Positions 26,958 through 35,745 of a DNA stretch of 64,000 bases are shown piece after piece. The translations under genes and the position numbers were made by a program. Numbering within the stretch: position 1 is the stretch's first letter; every line of letters starts with the position of its first letter. Source of the DNA: Croceivirga sp. (GTDB taxonomy: Bacteria; Bacteroidota; Bacteroidia; Flavobacteriales; Flavobacteriaceae); assembly GCA_028281025.1 (NCBI GenBank), contig JANQKR010000003.1, positions 1 to 64,000 of the forward strand. The letters are read 5' to 3'. The notes under the pieces were generated by a model, which saw nothing but the letters and a program-made list of their open reading frames with translations, had not been told where the DNA came from and searched no databases.

Positions 26958-29312
26958 ATGAGTGAAGCCATGAGTACCACAGCAAAAGTGCCCTTTGGGC
27001 AAAAAGTAGCTTTTGGAGTTGGAATGTTTGCCAACCAAATGTTCCCTGCCATTCTTGGAATTTTTATGGTGGTCCTTGTACAATCATTTGGATTTAATGG
27101 GTGGTTGTGGTCCTTGGTTTATTTTTTCCCTAGGATTTTTGATTCCATAACCGATCCCATTATGGGGTTCATCTCGGACAATACGAAATCCAAATGGGGC
27201 AGACGAAAGCAGTATGTGCTAATTGGTGGACTTCTAATGGGGATAGCGTTTACCTTGATGTGGCAATTGTATTCGGACAATACCTTGCAATATAATTTTT
27301 GGTATTTCTTTTTATGGTCCATTGTATTTTATCTGGGGCTCACTTTTTTCAGTGTACCCTATGTGGCCATGGGTTATGAAATGAGCGATGATTTTCATGA
27401 ACGGACCAACATTATGGCCGTGGCCCAATGGATTGGCCAATGGGCTTGGGTCATTGCCCCCTGGTTTTGGGTGATTATGGATGACCCGGATTGGTTTCCA
27501 AACCAAGAAATAGCTGTCCGTGAATTGGCCGTTTGGGTGGCCATCCCCTGTGCAATTGCAGCGATGGTACCAGCTATATTCATTAAAAGTAAATCGACCC
27601 TTGATGAAGATTATGAACCGTTGAACGTATCCAATATTGGAGGTAGCCTTAAGAAAATTATAGGGAGTTTCAAAGATGCCTTTAAACTGGCCGAATTTAG
27701 AAGGATATGTGGCGCCACGTTTTTGATTTTCAATGCCTTTAACACCGTGGCCGCCCTAACTTATTTTGTCATTGTTTATAGGTTATTCAATGGCGATGCC
27801 GTTGCTACTGGTATTTGGGTTGCCCTGTTCGGCTGTATAGGAGCGTTGGGTACAACGTTTATTGTGATTCCTTTGGTGACCTGGATGTCAAAAATAATGG
27901 GTAAAAAGAAGGCGTTCATGTGGGCCCAGGCTATTTCGATTGTTGGTTATGTCATGATGTATTTCCTCTTTATACCTGGAAAACCATGGTTGTACATCAT
28001 TGCACTGCCCTTTTTCTCTTTTGGGATAGGGAGTTTGTTTACCATTATGATGTCCATGACAGCGGATGTTATCGATATAGATGAACTTAATTCGGGCAAA
28101 CGCAGGGAAGGTATCTTTGGCGCCATCTACTGGTGGATGGTCAAGGTGGGTTTTGCCATAGCAGGAGCGCTTAGCGGGGTAATTATTGGTATTGTTGGTT
28201 TTAACCCCGATTTAGTTACCACCGAACAACAAGGGGCAGTAGACGGGCTTCATGCATTTTTCTGCTTCTTCCCTATGGTAGGAACCCTATTTGCCATGTT
28301 GATCATGAAGAATTACGATGTTTCCGAAGAGCGCGCAAATGAAATACGTGCGAAATTGGAAAAGCGTAAGAACAAGCCAGCCGAAAAACTGACTTCGTAC
28401 TACCAAACGGACAAACTACGTTCGCTCGCTACCATGGACTTAAATGTCCAATCAAAGACGGATATCGACTTCCTGGGAAAAACGGATGCCGAAATCAAAA
28501 GGCTATTTTCAAAATCGTTGAGCACCGGACTTCATGGGCTGTGCTTTAGTCCATATTTGGAAGGTCAGGATATTGGTGATTCCCTGTCGGAAGCACAGAT
28601 ACGGCAACGGATGGAGGTCATTGCCCCCTATACCAAATGGGTCCGCTCTTTTTCCTGTACGGAAGGAAATGAGTTTATTCCGCACCTAGCCCATGAAAAA
28701 GGCTTAAAAACAATGGTAGGTGCTTGGATCGGAAGTGATAAAAAAGAAAATGAAAAGGAAATCAAGGCCCTTATTGACCTTGCCAGAAAGGGACAGGTAG
28801 ATATCGCCGTGGTTGGCAATGAAGCCTTAATGCGGAATGAAGTCACAAAGCAGGAGATTCTGGATTATATCAGCGATGTCAAAAAGGCGCTACCGAACAT
28901 TCCGGTTGGTTATGTGGATGCTTATTATCAATTTCTTGAAAACCCTGAATTGATAGATGCCTGTGATGTGGTTTTGGCCAATTGTTATCCGTTCTGGGAA
29001 GGATGCGATATTCAGTATGCAGCGACCTATTTAAAACAGATGTACGCGGTCACTAAAAATGCGGCAGCAGGAAAACCTGTGATCATTACGGAAACGGGCT
29101 GGCCCGATCAGGGCACAAATACGGGGACAGCGGAACCTTCATCCACAAATGCGATGAAATACTTCATTAACAGCACCAATTGGGCCACTCAAGAGGGAAT
29201 CCCCATGTTTTATTTCTCATCCTTTGATGAGTCCTGGAAAGTGCACCATGAAGGGGACGTTGGGGAACGTTGGGGAATTTGGAATAAAAATGAACAACTA
29301 AAATATCAATAG
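26958..29312 (+). CDS. GPH/MFS sugar symporter fused to a C-terminal GH17 domain
   Basis: A 784-residue fusion. Residues ~1-470 are a 12-helix glycoside-pentoside-hexuronide symporter with SITDPIMGFISDNTKSKWGR after helix 2. Residues ~480-784 are a complete GH17 domain: WVRSFSCTEGNEFIP, VVGNEALMRNEV (E622), NCYPFWEGCD, IITETGWPDQG (E712) and FSSFDESWKVHHEG. GPH symporters have a cytosolic C-terminus, so the hydrolase should sit at the inner mouth of the transporter and process beta-1,3-oligosaccharides on arrival. The reading frame is uninterrupted and the codon style uniform, so it is a real fusion. The free GH17 2 bp downstream is a paralogue of the fused domain. Confidence 0.9.
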   Translation: MSEAMSTTAKVPFGQKVAFGVGMFANQMFPAILGIFMVVLVQSFGFNGWLWSLVYFFPRIFDSITDPIMGFISDNTKSKWGRRKQYVLIGGLLMGIAFTLMWQLYSDNTLQYNFWYFFLWSIVFYLGLTFFSVPYVAMGYEMSDDFHERTNIMAVAQWIGQWAWVIAPWFWVIMDDPDWFPNQEIAVRELAVWVAIPCAIAAMVPAIFIKSKSTLDEDYEPLNVSNIGGSLKKIIGSFKDAFKLAEFRRICGATFLIFNAFNTVAALTYFVIVYRLFNGDAVATGIWVALFGCIGALGTTFIVIPLVTWMSKIMGKKKAFMWAQAISIVGYVMMYFLFIPGKPWLYIIALPFFSFGIGSLFTIMMSMTADVIDIDELNSGKRREGIFGAIYWWMVKVGFAIAGALSGVIIGIVGFNPDLVTTEQQGAVDGLHAFFCFFPMVGTLFAMLIMKNYDVSEERANEIRAKLEKRKNKPAEKLTSYYQTDKLRSLATMDLNVQSKTDIDFLGKTDAEIKRLFSKSLSTGLHGLCFSPYLEGQDIGDSLSEAQIRQRMEVIAPYTKWVRSFSCTEGNEFIPHLAHEKGLKTMVGAWIGSDKKENEKEIKALIDLARKGQVDIAVVGNEALMRNEVTKQEILDYISDVKKALPNIPVGYVDAYYQFLENPELIDACDVVLANCYPFWEGCDIQYAATYLKQMYAVTKNAAAGKPVIITETGWPDQGTNTGTAEPSSTNAMKYFINSTNWATQEGIPMFYFSSFDESWKVHHEGDVGERWGIWNKNEQLKYQ

Positions 29313-29314
29313 AA

Positions 29315-30223
29315 ATGTCATACAGGGAAGGCCGTCATTTTTCGCAGGCAAAACATAATTTCACCGAATATGCTGGGGTTGATTTCAGCAAAATTTCCGA
29401 CGATGAATTGCGGGCATTATGGTTGGAAACACTTCAAAACGGAATGCACGGTATTTGTTTTAGCATGTATGAAGATGGGCAAAAACCGGGCGATATCATT
29501 ACGGAAGAACAAGTGGAACGACGAATCCAAATCCTTAAACCATTTACCAAATGGGTACGTTCGTTTTCCTGTATCGAGGGAAACGAGCACGTACCTCGCA
29601 TCGCACATAAAAATGGACTTCAAACTTTGGTAGGTGCCTGGTTAAGCGATGATTTGGAAGCCAATGAAAAGGAAATAAATGCGTTGATCCAATTGGCCAA
29701 CGAAGGTTGTGTTACCATAGCGGCAGTGGGCAATGAGGTACTCTATAGGAATGAACTCAATGAAGAACAGTTACTGGGCTATCTCAACAGGGTAAAAGAG
29801 GCCATACCGGGCATTCCCGTGGGCTATGTTGATGCCTACTACGAGTTTACAAACCATCCAAAGATTACGGAAACCTGTGATGTTATCCTTTCCAATTGCT
29901 ATCCGTACTGGGAAGGTTGCCCCATGGAGTATTCCTTGAACCATATGCAACAAATGTATGGGCAGGCGGTTGATGCCGCAAATGGGAAAAAAGTAATCAT
30001 CACGGAAACCGGATGGCCCAGTGAAGGGAGCAGTCTGGGGGGAGCTGTCTCCTCCGCGGAAAATGCAATGAAATACTTCATCAATACCCAAGTATGGTCG
30101 GCCAAAGCCAACATTGAGGTGTTCTATTTTTCATCTTTTGACGAATCATGGAAAACCGGGGATGAGGGAGATGTTGGTGCGTATTGGGGACTTTGGGACA
30201 AACATGAAAAACTAAAGTTTTAG
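29315..30223 (+). CDS. Cytosolic GH17 beta-1,3-glucanase-like enzyme
   Basis: A 302-residue single-domain GH17 without signal peptide. Catalytic candidates are E141 in AAVGNEVLYRNEL and E231 in IITETGWPSEG; WVRSFSCIEGNEHVP, NCYPYWEGCP and FYFSSFDESWK align one to one with the GH17 half of the preceding fusion protein. The two therefore arose by duplication. It begins 2 bp after the fusion gene and ends the locus. It probably trims or transglycosylates imported laminari-oligosaccharides and so supplies the phosphorylase, but specificity is unknown. Confidence 0.9.
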   Translation: MSYREGRHFSQAKHNFTEYAGVDFSKISDDELRALWLETLQNGMHGICFSMYEDGQKPGDIITEEQVERRIQILKPFTKWVRSFSCIEGNEHVPRIAHKNGLQTLVGAWLSDDLEANEKEINALIQLANEGCVTIAAVGNEVLYRNELNEEQLLGYLNRVKEAIPGIPVGYVDAYYEFTNHPKITETCDVILSNCYPYWEGCPMEYSLNHMQQMYGQAVDAANGKKVIITETGWPSEGSSLGGAVSSAENAMKYFINTQVWSAKANIEVFYFSSFDESWKTGDEGDVGAYWGLWDKHEKLKF

Positions 30224-30531
30224 AAGGGACGGATCCCTAAACCTATCCCTCCTCTACCCGGCTTTTTTGATTACCAAGCCTGTAGAACTGTGGTTTTACG
30301 GGTTATGGTCCTGCTAAAATCTTATTAAGACCCAATGGGGAAGATTACTATGGTTGATTTTGTGTTGACATTTTTTGGTTCTTCGTGATATCCGCAACAT
30401 AGGGGCCAACGTTCAAAAATGATGGAATTATGGGTTTCATAAAGTGTTAAATCGAATTGGGGACGTACAAAATTCCCGAAATACACACTATTGGTCCGGT
30501 TTTTGCGTTTGATGGGAAGAACCAGAACATT
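30224..30531. other. Intergenic region after the glucan locus
   Basis: A 308-bp stretch with only a weak AGGGA/TCCCT hairpin just after the GH17 stop and a T-run near 30265. No convincing promoter, RNA gene or ORF was seen. The ORF-track start at 30457 is an extension of the next gene without coding support. Confidence 0.45.
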
Positions 30532-31635
30532 ATGAATATGAAATCATCAATCAAATTTCTATCCCTTTTTCTGTTTACAGTTGTTTTGTTACAATCATGT
30601 GGTAATGCCGATGATGACGTTAATTTCAATATAAATCAAGGGGAACTTGGGCAAGGTGAGGAACCGGATGACTGTCTAAACTTTGAGGAAAACGAACTGC
30701 TGTTGTCCATTCAGGACCAGTTTACCACCCTTCCGGGCAAAGTGTCCATCCTATTCAAGGTATCCGATAAGCAGGGAAATCCTATTTCGGGCCTAACGGC
30801 AAATCAATTTACCATTTACGAACAAGGTAGGAATGACGACTGTTTCAATACCATTTCCGCTTCGGAATCCTTGGCTCGTATATCTCCAAATTCCCAAGTG
30901 TTCACCAATAATACGTTATTGGTACTGGATTTAAGTAATTCCGTACTTCAGGGAAGTTTGGAAGAATTGAAAACAGCATCCACGAGCTTTGTGAACAATG
31001 TGATGCCCGATATTGAAACCGAATCCTTTAAAATGGCCATTTACTGGTTTGATGGTGAGGACGAACTTCATTTACTCAATCCTTTGACGTCTTCCGTGAC
31101 CGAATTGACCGCCGCCATTGATGGGATTACCGATGATATCAGTAACGATCCCTCCACGGATTTATACGGTGCGGTAATAAAATCAACAAACAGGGCCGAG
31201 GAATTGATCGATGAGGCCAACAGTATTCAAGGCGCCCCCATTATAGCGGCTTCAGTGGTCCTATTTACGGACGGTACCGACCAGGCCTCACGCTTTACTG
31301 AGGAAAGTGCCCTAAATGCAGTGGATAATGCCAATCCCAATATTTCCTTTTTTACCATAGGCCTAGGGGCTGAAATTGATCAGGAAATCCTCCAGGAAAT
31401 TGGGAAAACCTCCAGTGTGGTGGCCAGTAATGCAGCCGAACTGGAAACAACCTTTAATCAAATCTCTGCACGGGTTTCCGAACAGGCCAACAGTTTTTAC
31501 CTATTTGAGTACTGCACACCAAAACGTGACGGCAGTGGGGACAACAACCTTGTGATTCAATTGACCAATGGTGCACGGCAAGGTGCGGTACAGACCCAAT
31601 TTGATGCCGATGGCTTTACCGGAGGTTGTGAGTAG
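30532..31635 (+). CDS. VWA-domain lipoprotein
   Basis: A 367-residue lipoprotein starting at the ATG at 30532 (MNMKSSIKF); the upstream part of the track ORF lacks signal character. The lipobox is VLLQSC (Cys about 23). A von Willebrand A domain begins near residue 120: TLLVLDLSNSVLQGS contains the MIDAS DxSxS, then VVLFTDGTDQASR and FFTIGLGAEIDQEIL. A short Ig-like segment (GLTANQFTIYEQG) precedes it. Such proteins bind other proteins in a metal-dependent way. The partner is unknown, and it is not clearly part of the glucan locus. Confidence 0.85.
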   Translation: MNMKSSIKFLSLFLFTVVLLQSCGNADDDVNFNINQGELGQGEEPDDCLNFEENELLLSIQDQFTTLPGKVSILFKVSDKQGNPISGLTANQFTIYEQGRNDDCFNTISASESLARISPNSQVFTNNTLLVLDLSNSVLQGSLEELKTASTSFVNNVMPDIETESFKMAIYWFDGEDELHLLNPLTSSVTELTAAIDGITDDISNDPSTDLYGAVIKSTNRAEELIDEANSIQGAPIIAASVVLFTDGTDQASRFTEESALNAVDNANPNISFFTIGLGAEIDQEILQEIGKTSSVVASNAAELETTFNQISARVSEQANSFYLFEYCTPKRDGSGDNNLVIQLTNGARQGAVQTQFDADGFTGGCE

Positions 31636-31691
31636 GAGGTACCAATGTTTTCATGGGATTTGAGTATCTTCATGCACTTAAATCCAATACG

Positions 31692-32627
31692 ATGAAAATA
31701 ACCTTCTCCCAATGTACACTTGCATTGTCCATATTGTTGTTCACACTCCCCATTTGTGCCCAAAAGCAGCATCCCCTGGAAGGGCGATGGGACTTGGAGA
31801 TACAGTTTATGGGAAAGACCGCTCCCTCCTGGTTGGAGGTTAGGCATTCCGGTCATGAAACTTTGGTAGGTCGATTTGTTTTTGCGTTTGGCAGTGCCAG
31901 ACCGATAGCCGAAATAGAGACCTTTGGGGACAAGTTTACCTTCACCATCCCCAGACAATGGGAACCGGAAGGAAGTGATATGATCCTTCATGGGGAATTA
32001 AAAGATGGAATCATCGAGGGGACCCTGATCTATACCGATGGCAGTATTATTCCCTGGACCGGGAAACCCGTTCCAAAACTGGCCTATGTGGAAAATCCGG
32101 ATTGGGGAAAACCCATTGCACTTTTCAATGGTAAGGATTTGGATGGCTGGTATCTGGATTCCGACCAAAATGAATGGTCCGTGGTAAATGGTGTCCTTAC
32201 CAATTCCAAAAGTGGGGCCAACCTAATTAGCAACCAAAAGTTTACCGATTTTAAATTGGTAACGGAATTTAGGTATCCGGAAGGTAGCAATAGTGGTATT
32301 TATTTAAGGGGGCGCTATGAGGTCCAAATAGCGGACAATCATGGCCTGGAAGCTTCCGACATTTATTTTGGTGGCATCTACGGCTTCCTGGAACCCAATG
32401 AGAACGTCGCTAAACCGGCCGGTGAATGGCAACGCTATGAAATTGAGTTTATTGGTAGCCGTGTGACGATCAAAGCCAACGGCAAGGTCATTATTCACAA
32501 TCAAACCATTCCCGGGATTACGGGAGGTGCATTGGACAGTAAGGAAGGGGAACCGGGACCGATCATGATTCAAGGTGATCATGGTCCTGTTGAGTTCAGA
32601 AAGTTTGAGGTGACGGCGGTAAAATGA
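31692..32627 (+). CDS. Exported DUF1080 (3-keto-glycoside hydrolase-like) protein with N-terminal lipocalin-like part
   Basis: A 311-residue protein with signal peptide (SILLFTLPICAQ). The start is the ATG at 31692; the 13 codons before it in the track lack signal character. Residues ~25-120 form a beta-rich region starting HPLEGRWDLEIQFMG. From ~137 a DUF1080 concanavalin-like domain begins IALFNGKDLDGWYL and includes FRYPEGSNSGIYLRGRYEVQ and YEIEFIGSRVTIKANGK. DUF1080 proteins include 3-ketodisaccharide hydrolases. It converges on a second DUF1080 gene 24 bp away. Confidence 0.85.
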   Translation: MKITFSQCTLALSILLFTLPICAQKQHPLEGRWDLEIQFMGKTAPSWLEVRHSGHETLVGRFVFAFGSARPIAEIETFGDKFTFTIPRQWEPEGSDMILHGELKDGIIEGTLIYTDGSIIPWTGKPVPKLAYVENPDWGKPIALFNGKDLDGWYLDSDQNEWSVVNGVLTNSKSGANLISNQKFTDFKLVTEFRYPEGSNSGIYLRGRYEVQIADNHGLEASDIYFGGIYGFLEPNENVAKPAGEWQRYEIEFIGSRVTIKANGKVIIHNQTIPGITGGALDSKEGEPGPIMIQGDHGPVEFRKFEVTAVK

Positions 32628-32651
32628 TACCAACAACCTCAAGTTTGTTTT

Positions 32652-33254
32652 TTAATCGTTTGTAATAGGGAGCAATTTAATGTCCTTCCAACGGACTTTG
32701 ATTCCTCCACCATCATGGATCTGTAAGGCTATGGCCCCTTTTCCCTGGCCTATTTTTTGGTCCTCCAACCGTACCATTTCCACACCGTTTAGCCAAGTTG
32801 TTACCGTATTGCCGGTGGCCTTAATTCTCATGGTATTCCATTGCCCCATTTTTAGGGCGGAATCCTTTTCATCTTCCGGTTTTATGAGCCAGCCCCTACC
32901 ATAGGACTCATAGATGCCTCCCGTATGTTTCTTGGGTGGGGCAACTTCAACCTGCCAGCCCGTGACCTTGGTGCCCTCAAAAGTGGAACGGAAAAAGACA
33001 CCACTGTTTCCATTGGCCTCTTGTTTAAAGCTTAGGGTAAGTACAAAATCGTCATAATAGGTATTGGTCGACAAATAGCCGTATTCTCCTTTGGGGCCAC
33101 TTTCACAAATCAATTCCCCATTTTCCACATACCATTTCTCACTGCCATGATTGGTCCACCCGTCTAAATTTTTACCATTAAAAAGGTTGATCTCCTGTGC
33201 GGGAACGGTATGCACCGAACCAACGACCAGGATGATATACAGCAATTTCCTCAT
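32652..33254 (-). CDS. Exported DUF1080 (3-keto-disaccharide hydrolase-like) protein
   Basis: A 200-residue protein with signal peptide MRKLLYIILVVGSVHTVPAQ, consisting almost only of a DUF1080 domain: INLFNGKNLDGWTNHG, FKQEANGNSGVFFRSTFEG, YESYGRGWLI, TVTTWLNGVEMV and GAIALQIHDGGGIKVRWKDI. This is the full motif series of the family, which acts on 3-ketoglycosides made by periplasmic oxidoreductases. It is transcribed towards the other DUF1080 gene. No GFO/IDH/MocA oxidoreductase partner is adjacent. Confidence 0.88.
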   Translation of the reverse strand: MRKLLYIILVVGSVHTVPAQEINLFNGKNLDGWTNHGSEKWYVENGELICESGPKGEYGYLSTNTYYDDFVLTLSFKQEANGNSGVFFRSTFEGTKVTGWQVEVAPPKKHTGGIYESYGRGWLIKPEDEKDSALKMGQWNTMRIKATGNTVTTWLNGVEMVRLEDQKIGQGKGAIALQIHDGGGIKVRWKDIKLLPITND

Positions 33255-33439
33255 GACACGATTTAGTTTAAGGTTTATTATGGCAAATTACACTTTTTTA
33301 GGGAATCCACTTTAACGATGAATACCGTCGTTTGAACGTTTTAAGGGTACTTCTTGTGGCAAGCAGTAGGGTTTTTGGCATTGTACTTGTTATTATTTCA
33401 ACAACAACTGGCTACATCCTTTGTTAAAACGATACGGTT

Positions 33440-33607
33440 ATGGATGTATTTAAGGAAATAATGAACAACGGACCTTTGGGGATATTGCCCTTTTGGAGTA
33501 AAAGTATGGTATTGCTATTGTTTTCGGCAATAGTCTCCACCCTATTCACCATGCTCATAATATTGTTGGTATACGGTTCCGAAGTATCCATTCAGTTTGG
33601 ATATTGA
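33440..33607 (+). CDS. Small single-span membrane protein, 55 aa
   Basis: An ATG at 33440 opens a 55-codon frame ending TGA at 33607, too short for the ORF track. The translation begins MDVFKEIMNNG and contains one strong hydrophobic helix (MVLLLFSAIVSTLFTMLIIL) of ~25 residues with a short polar tail. It fills the gap between the leftward DUF1080 and M14 genes and ends 2 bp before the M14 stop. No family recognised. The amphipathic start followed by a clean helix supports coding, but chance is not excluded. Confidence 0.45.
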   Translation: MDVFKEIMNNGPLGILPFWSKSMVLLLFSAIVSTLFTMLIILLVYGSEVSIQFGY

Positions 33608-33609
33608 TG

Positions 33610-35082
33610 CTATCGATAAATGAGTGCATTCCCAAAATCCTGATTGTCCAACGGTTGGGAGAGATCCAAGGGAAATCCATTGATAATGGCATGGGTAAGC
33701 TTCCCTCCTTTCTCGAGGAAAAAGGTTGGGTTTTTTCCTACCATAAGCTTGAAATCAGGTAGTTGAAAGCCTTCCGATGCCAAGTTTATTTTAGAGGGCA
33801 ATTGTACTTTATCCCCAGGGATATTGTGCATGCGTAAATAGCCAAAACCGGCACGCACCCATTTTTCGTAATCCATTAAACGATCAAAGTTGGACAAACT
33901 GGGAACAGCTTGGTCCGTAATCCTGGGAGGAACTACCGTATAGCCCGTCGCATCAAAAGTTTTGTATCCGTAGTAAGTGGAAAGATCCCCTTGGTCCACA
34001 ATAACACTTTTATAATGAAAACTATCATGATGCGCATCATCAATTTCCTGTCTCTGTATCCCCAAATCCAAAATGTATTCTTCACCGTTGAGGACATATG
34101 TCAGGTTTTCAATCTTTAAGTCGAACAGCTTTCTATCGTTTCTCGGAATTTCCTCATACCGTTCAATGGGAATGTCCTTGTATGCTCCAGTGGCAATGCC
34201 ATACAGTGCGGAAAGTATGGAAACATAGTTCAACTTCCGGATTTCCTGTTTTTCCCGGTCATTGACATATCCGCCAGATTCAATAAGGATAAGGCTTGTT
34301 CCCCATTTTGCAATATTGTCACCAAAAGCCCTGGGTTCAAAGTCATCACTGTAGCGACCTACCTGTCCCGGAGCATATTTTTGGATAACATCGTTCATAT
34401 ATACAATAGCTTTCATGGCTCGTTCCCTTACCTCATTGATGTCCTTTTCATAATTGTACGCTGTGGCCAGGTAGGATATGGTGGCGGGTTTTGGGGTCCG
34501 TTCGGCATTGTAATATCGACTCTGATCATGTAGGTTAAAACCAAAGGTGGCGTCCAAGCTATCCCGAATCCTTTTCAATACCCTACCCTCCGGTGATTGT
34601 AGTCGAAGCGCATCCCTATTGATATCTATCCCCAAAGCATTTCTACGTTGAAACACTTCTGCACCGTCCGGATTTACCATGGGCAAAAAGTGCAATTGGG
34701 TATTTGCAAGGATAATCTTACGTTCTTTTTGGAAATCATTCGAATCAAAGAAGTTTAGGATATCAAAAATAGCCTGTGTGGCCGTGGGTTCATCCCCATG
34801 CATCTGGGACCAAAGAAAAATGGGGGTACCTCCCTTTCCTAAACTGATTAAATTTAAATCCCTACCTTCAATGGATTCCCCAACTTTTTTGACCGTAAAC
34901 TTGGAATTGGTCCTCAACCGATCAATGAGGGGGGTAAGCTGTGCGTACTTTATTCTCCGCTTGTCCAAAGAAGGTTCTTTATAGTTCCCATAGGTACTGT
35001 AGAGACTTTCGGTAAAATCCTGTGCGCTCAATGATAGGGAATGGACAAGGGACAAAATAAGGACTAAAACTATCTTTTTCAA
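33610..35082 (-). CDS. Exported M14-family zinc carboxypeptidase
   Basis: A 490-residue enzyme with signal peptide (ILSLVHSLSLSAQ). Zinc ligands are in SQMHGDEPT (HxxE) and GFNLHDQSRY; the substrate-binding region is PMVNPDGAEVFQRRNALGID with INRD, and the catalytic Glu is probably in LILIESGGYV. A C-terminal beta-rich region follows. It starts at TTG (35082), the only codon that keeps the signal intact; that codon overlaps the TGA of the amidase gene as TTGA, so the two are coupled. Release of amino acids from peptides, perhaps muropeptides given the neighbour, is inferred. Confidence 0.9.
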   Translation of the reverse strand: MKKIVLVLILSLVHSLSLSAQDFTESLYSTYGNYKEPSLDKRRIKYAQLTPLIDRLRTNSKFTVKKVGESIEGRDLNLISLGKGGTPIFLWSQMHGDEPTATQAIFDILNFFDSNDFQKERKIILANTQLHFLPMVNPDGAEVFQRRNALGIDINRDALRLQSPEGRVLKRIRDSLDATFGFNLHDQSRYYNAERTPKPATISYLATAYNYEKDINEVRERAMKAIVYMNDVIQKYAPGQVGRYSDDFEPRAFGDNIAKWGTSLILIESGGYVNDREKQEIRKLNYVSILSALYGIATGAYKDIPIERYEEIPRNDRKLFDLKIENLTYVLNGEEYILDLGIQRQEIDDAHHDSFHYKSVIVDQGDLSTYYGYKTFDATGYTVVPPRITDQAVPSLSNFDRLMDYEKWVRAGFGYLRMHNIPGDKVQLPSKINLASEGFQLPDFKLMVGKNPTFFLEKGGKLTHAIINGFPLDLSQPLDNQDFGNALIYR

Positions 35083-35741
35083 TGGGGTTTTATTTCTGGT
35101 AGCGGTTTAAAATTAAGTCTTTTGGTGGCTTTTCGTACCTTTTGCATGAATTTATCTCCCGGATCGGTCTTTTTTGTCCGATACCCCTCGTCCACTTCCA
35201 GCCATAATTCATGCCCCTCAAATGCCATGTACTCGTGGTGACCGATCAAATAGTCAATATCATATTTCTTCGCCAGGTAATGCACCAGTTTTATGTTGGC
35301 CTTAACCTGCGCCTTTGTTAAAGGAAATTCCGGGGTTCCCCCAACGTTTTCCACACCAATGGCACAATGGTTTAAACCAATCACATGCCTGGCCATATAG
35401 GTTTCCGGCATTAAGCGATATATGGTACCGTCGCGGTCCACAACAAATTGTGAAGAAACATTTAGGCCACTGACATTTTCAATGTCCGGGCGCCAATTCG
35501 GTAAGGTAGGGGCGTTAAATGCTTCAAAGGTTTTGTCCAATGTGGGAATAACGGTATGGTGCAATACAATCATCCTAGGGACAATGGTAATGGAGTCCCT
35601 TTCCAGCTGATAACGGTCTTTGAGGTATTCCTTTGTCAATTTCACCCGTTGTGCATCAAAAATGATGGGTCTCTCCACAAATGTCATTTCCGTTGAACAG
35701 GAGATCAACAGAAATACCAAAATGAAGCCCAAGCGATGCAT
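35079..35741 (-). CDS. N-acetylmuramoyl-L-alanine amidase (Amidase_2) lipoprotein
   Basis: A 220-residue lipoprotein (signal ILVFLLISCS). The amidase_2/PGRP fold is shown by RMIVLHHTVIPT (first zinc His), SSQFVVDRDGTIYRLMPE, MARHVIGLNHCAIGVENVGG, YLIGHHEYM and KKTDPGDKFM (the third ligand region is DPG-type). It would cleave the MurNAc-L-Ala amide of peptidoglycan fragments in the periplasm. It lies 4 bp after the haem/FG-GAP gene and overlaps the M14 carboxypeptidase by 4 bp. Confidence 0.92.
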   Translation of the reverse strand: MHRLGFILVFLLISCSTEMTFVERPIIFDAQRVKLTKEYLKDRYQLERDSITIVPRMIVLHHTVIPTLDKTFEAFNAPTLPNWRPDIENVSGLNVSSQFVVDRDGTIYRLMPETYMARHVIGLNHCAIGVENVGGTPEFPLTKAQVKANIKLVHYLAKKYDIDYLIGHHEYMAFEGHELWLEVDEGYRTKKTDPGDKFMQKVRKATKRLNFKPLPEIKPH

Positions 35742-35745
35742 GGCC

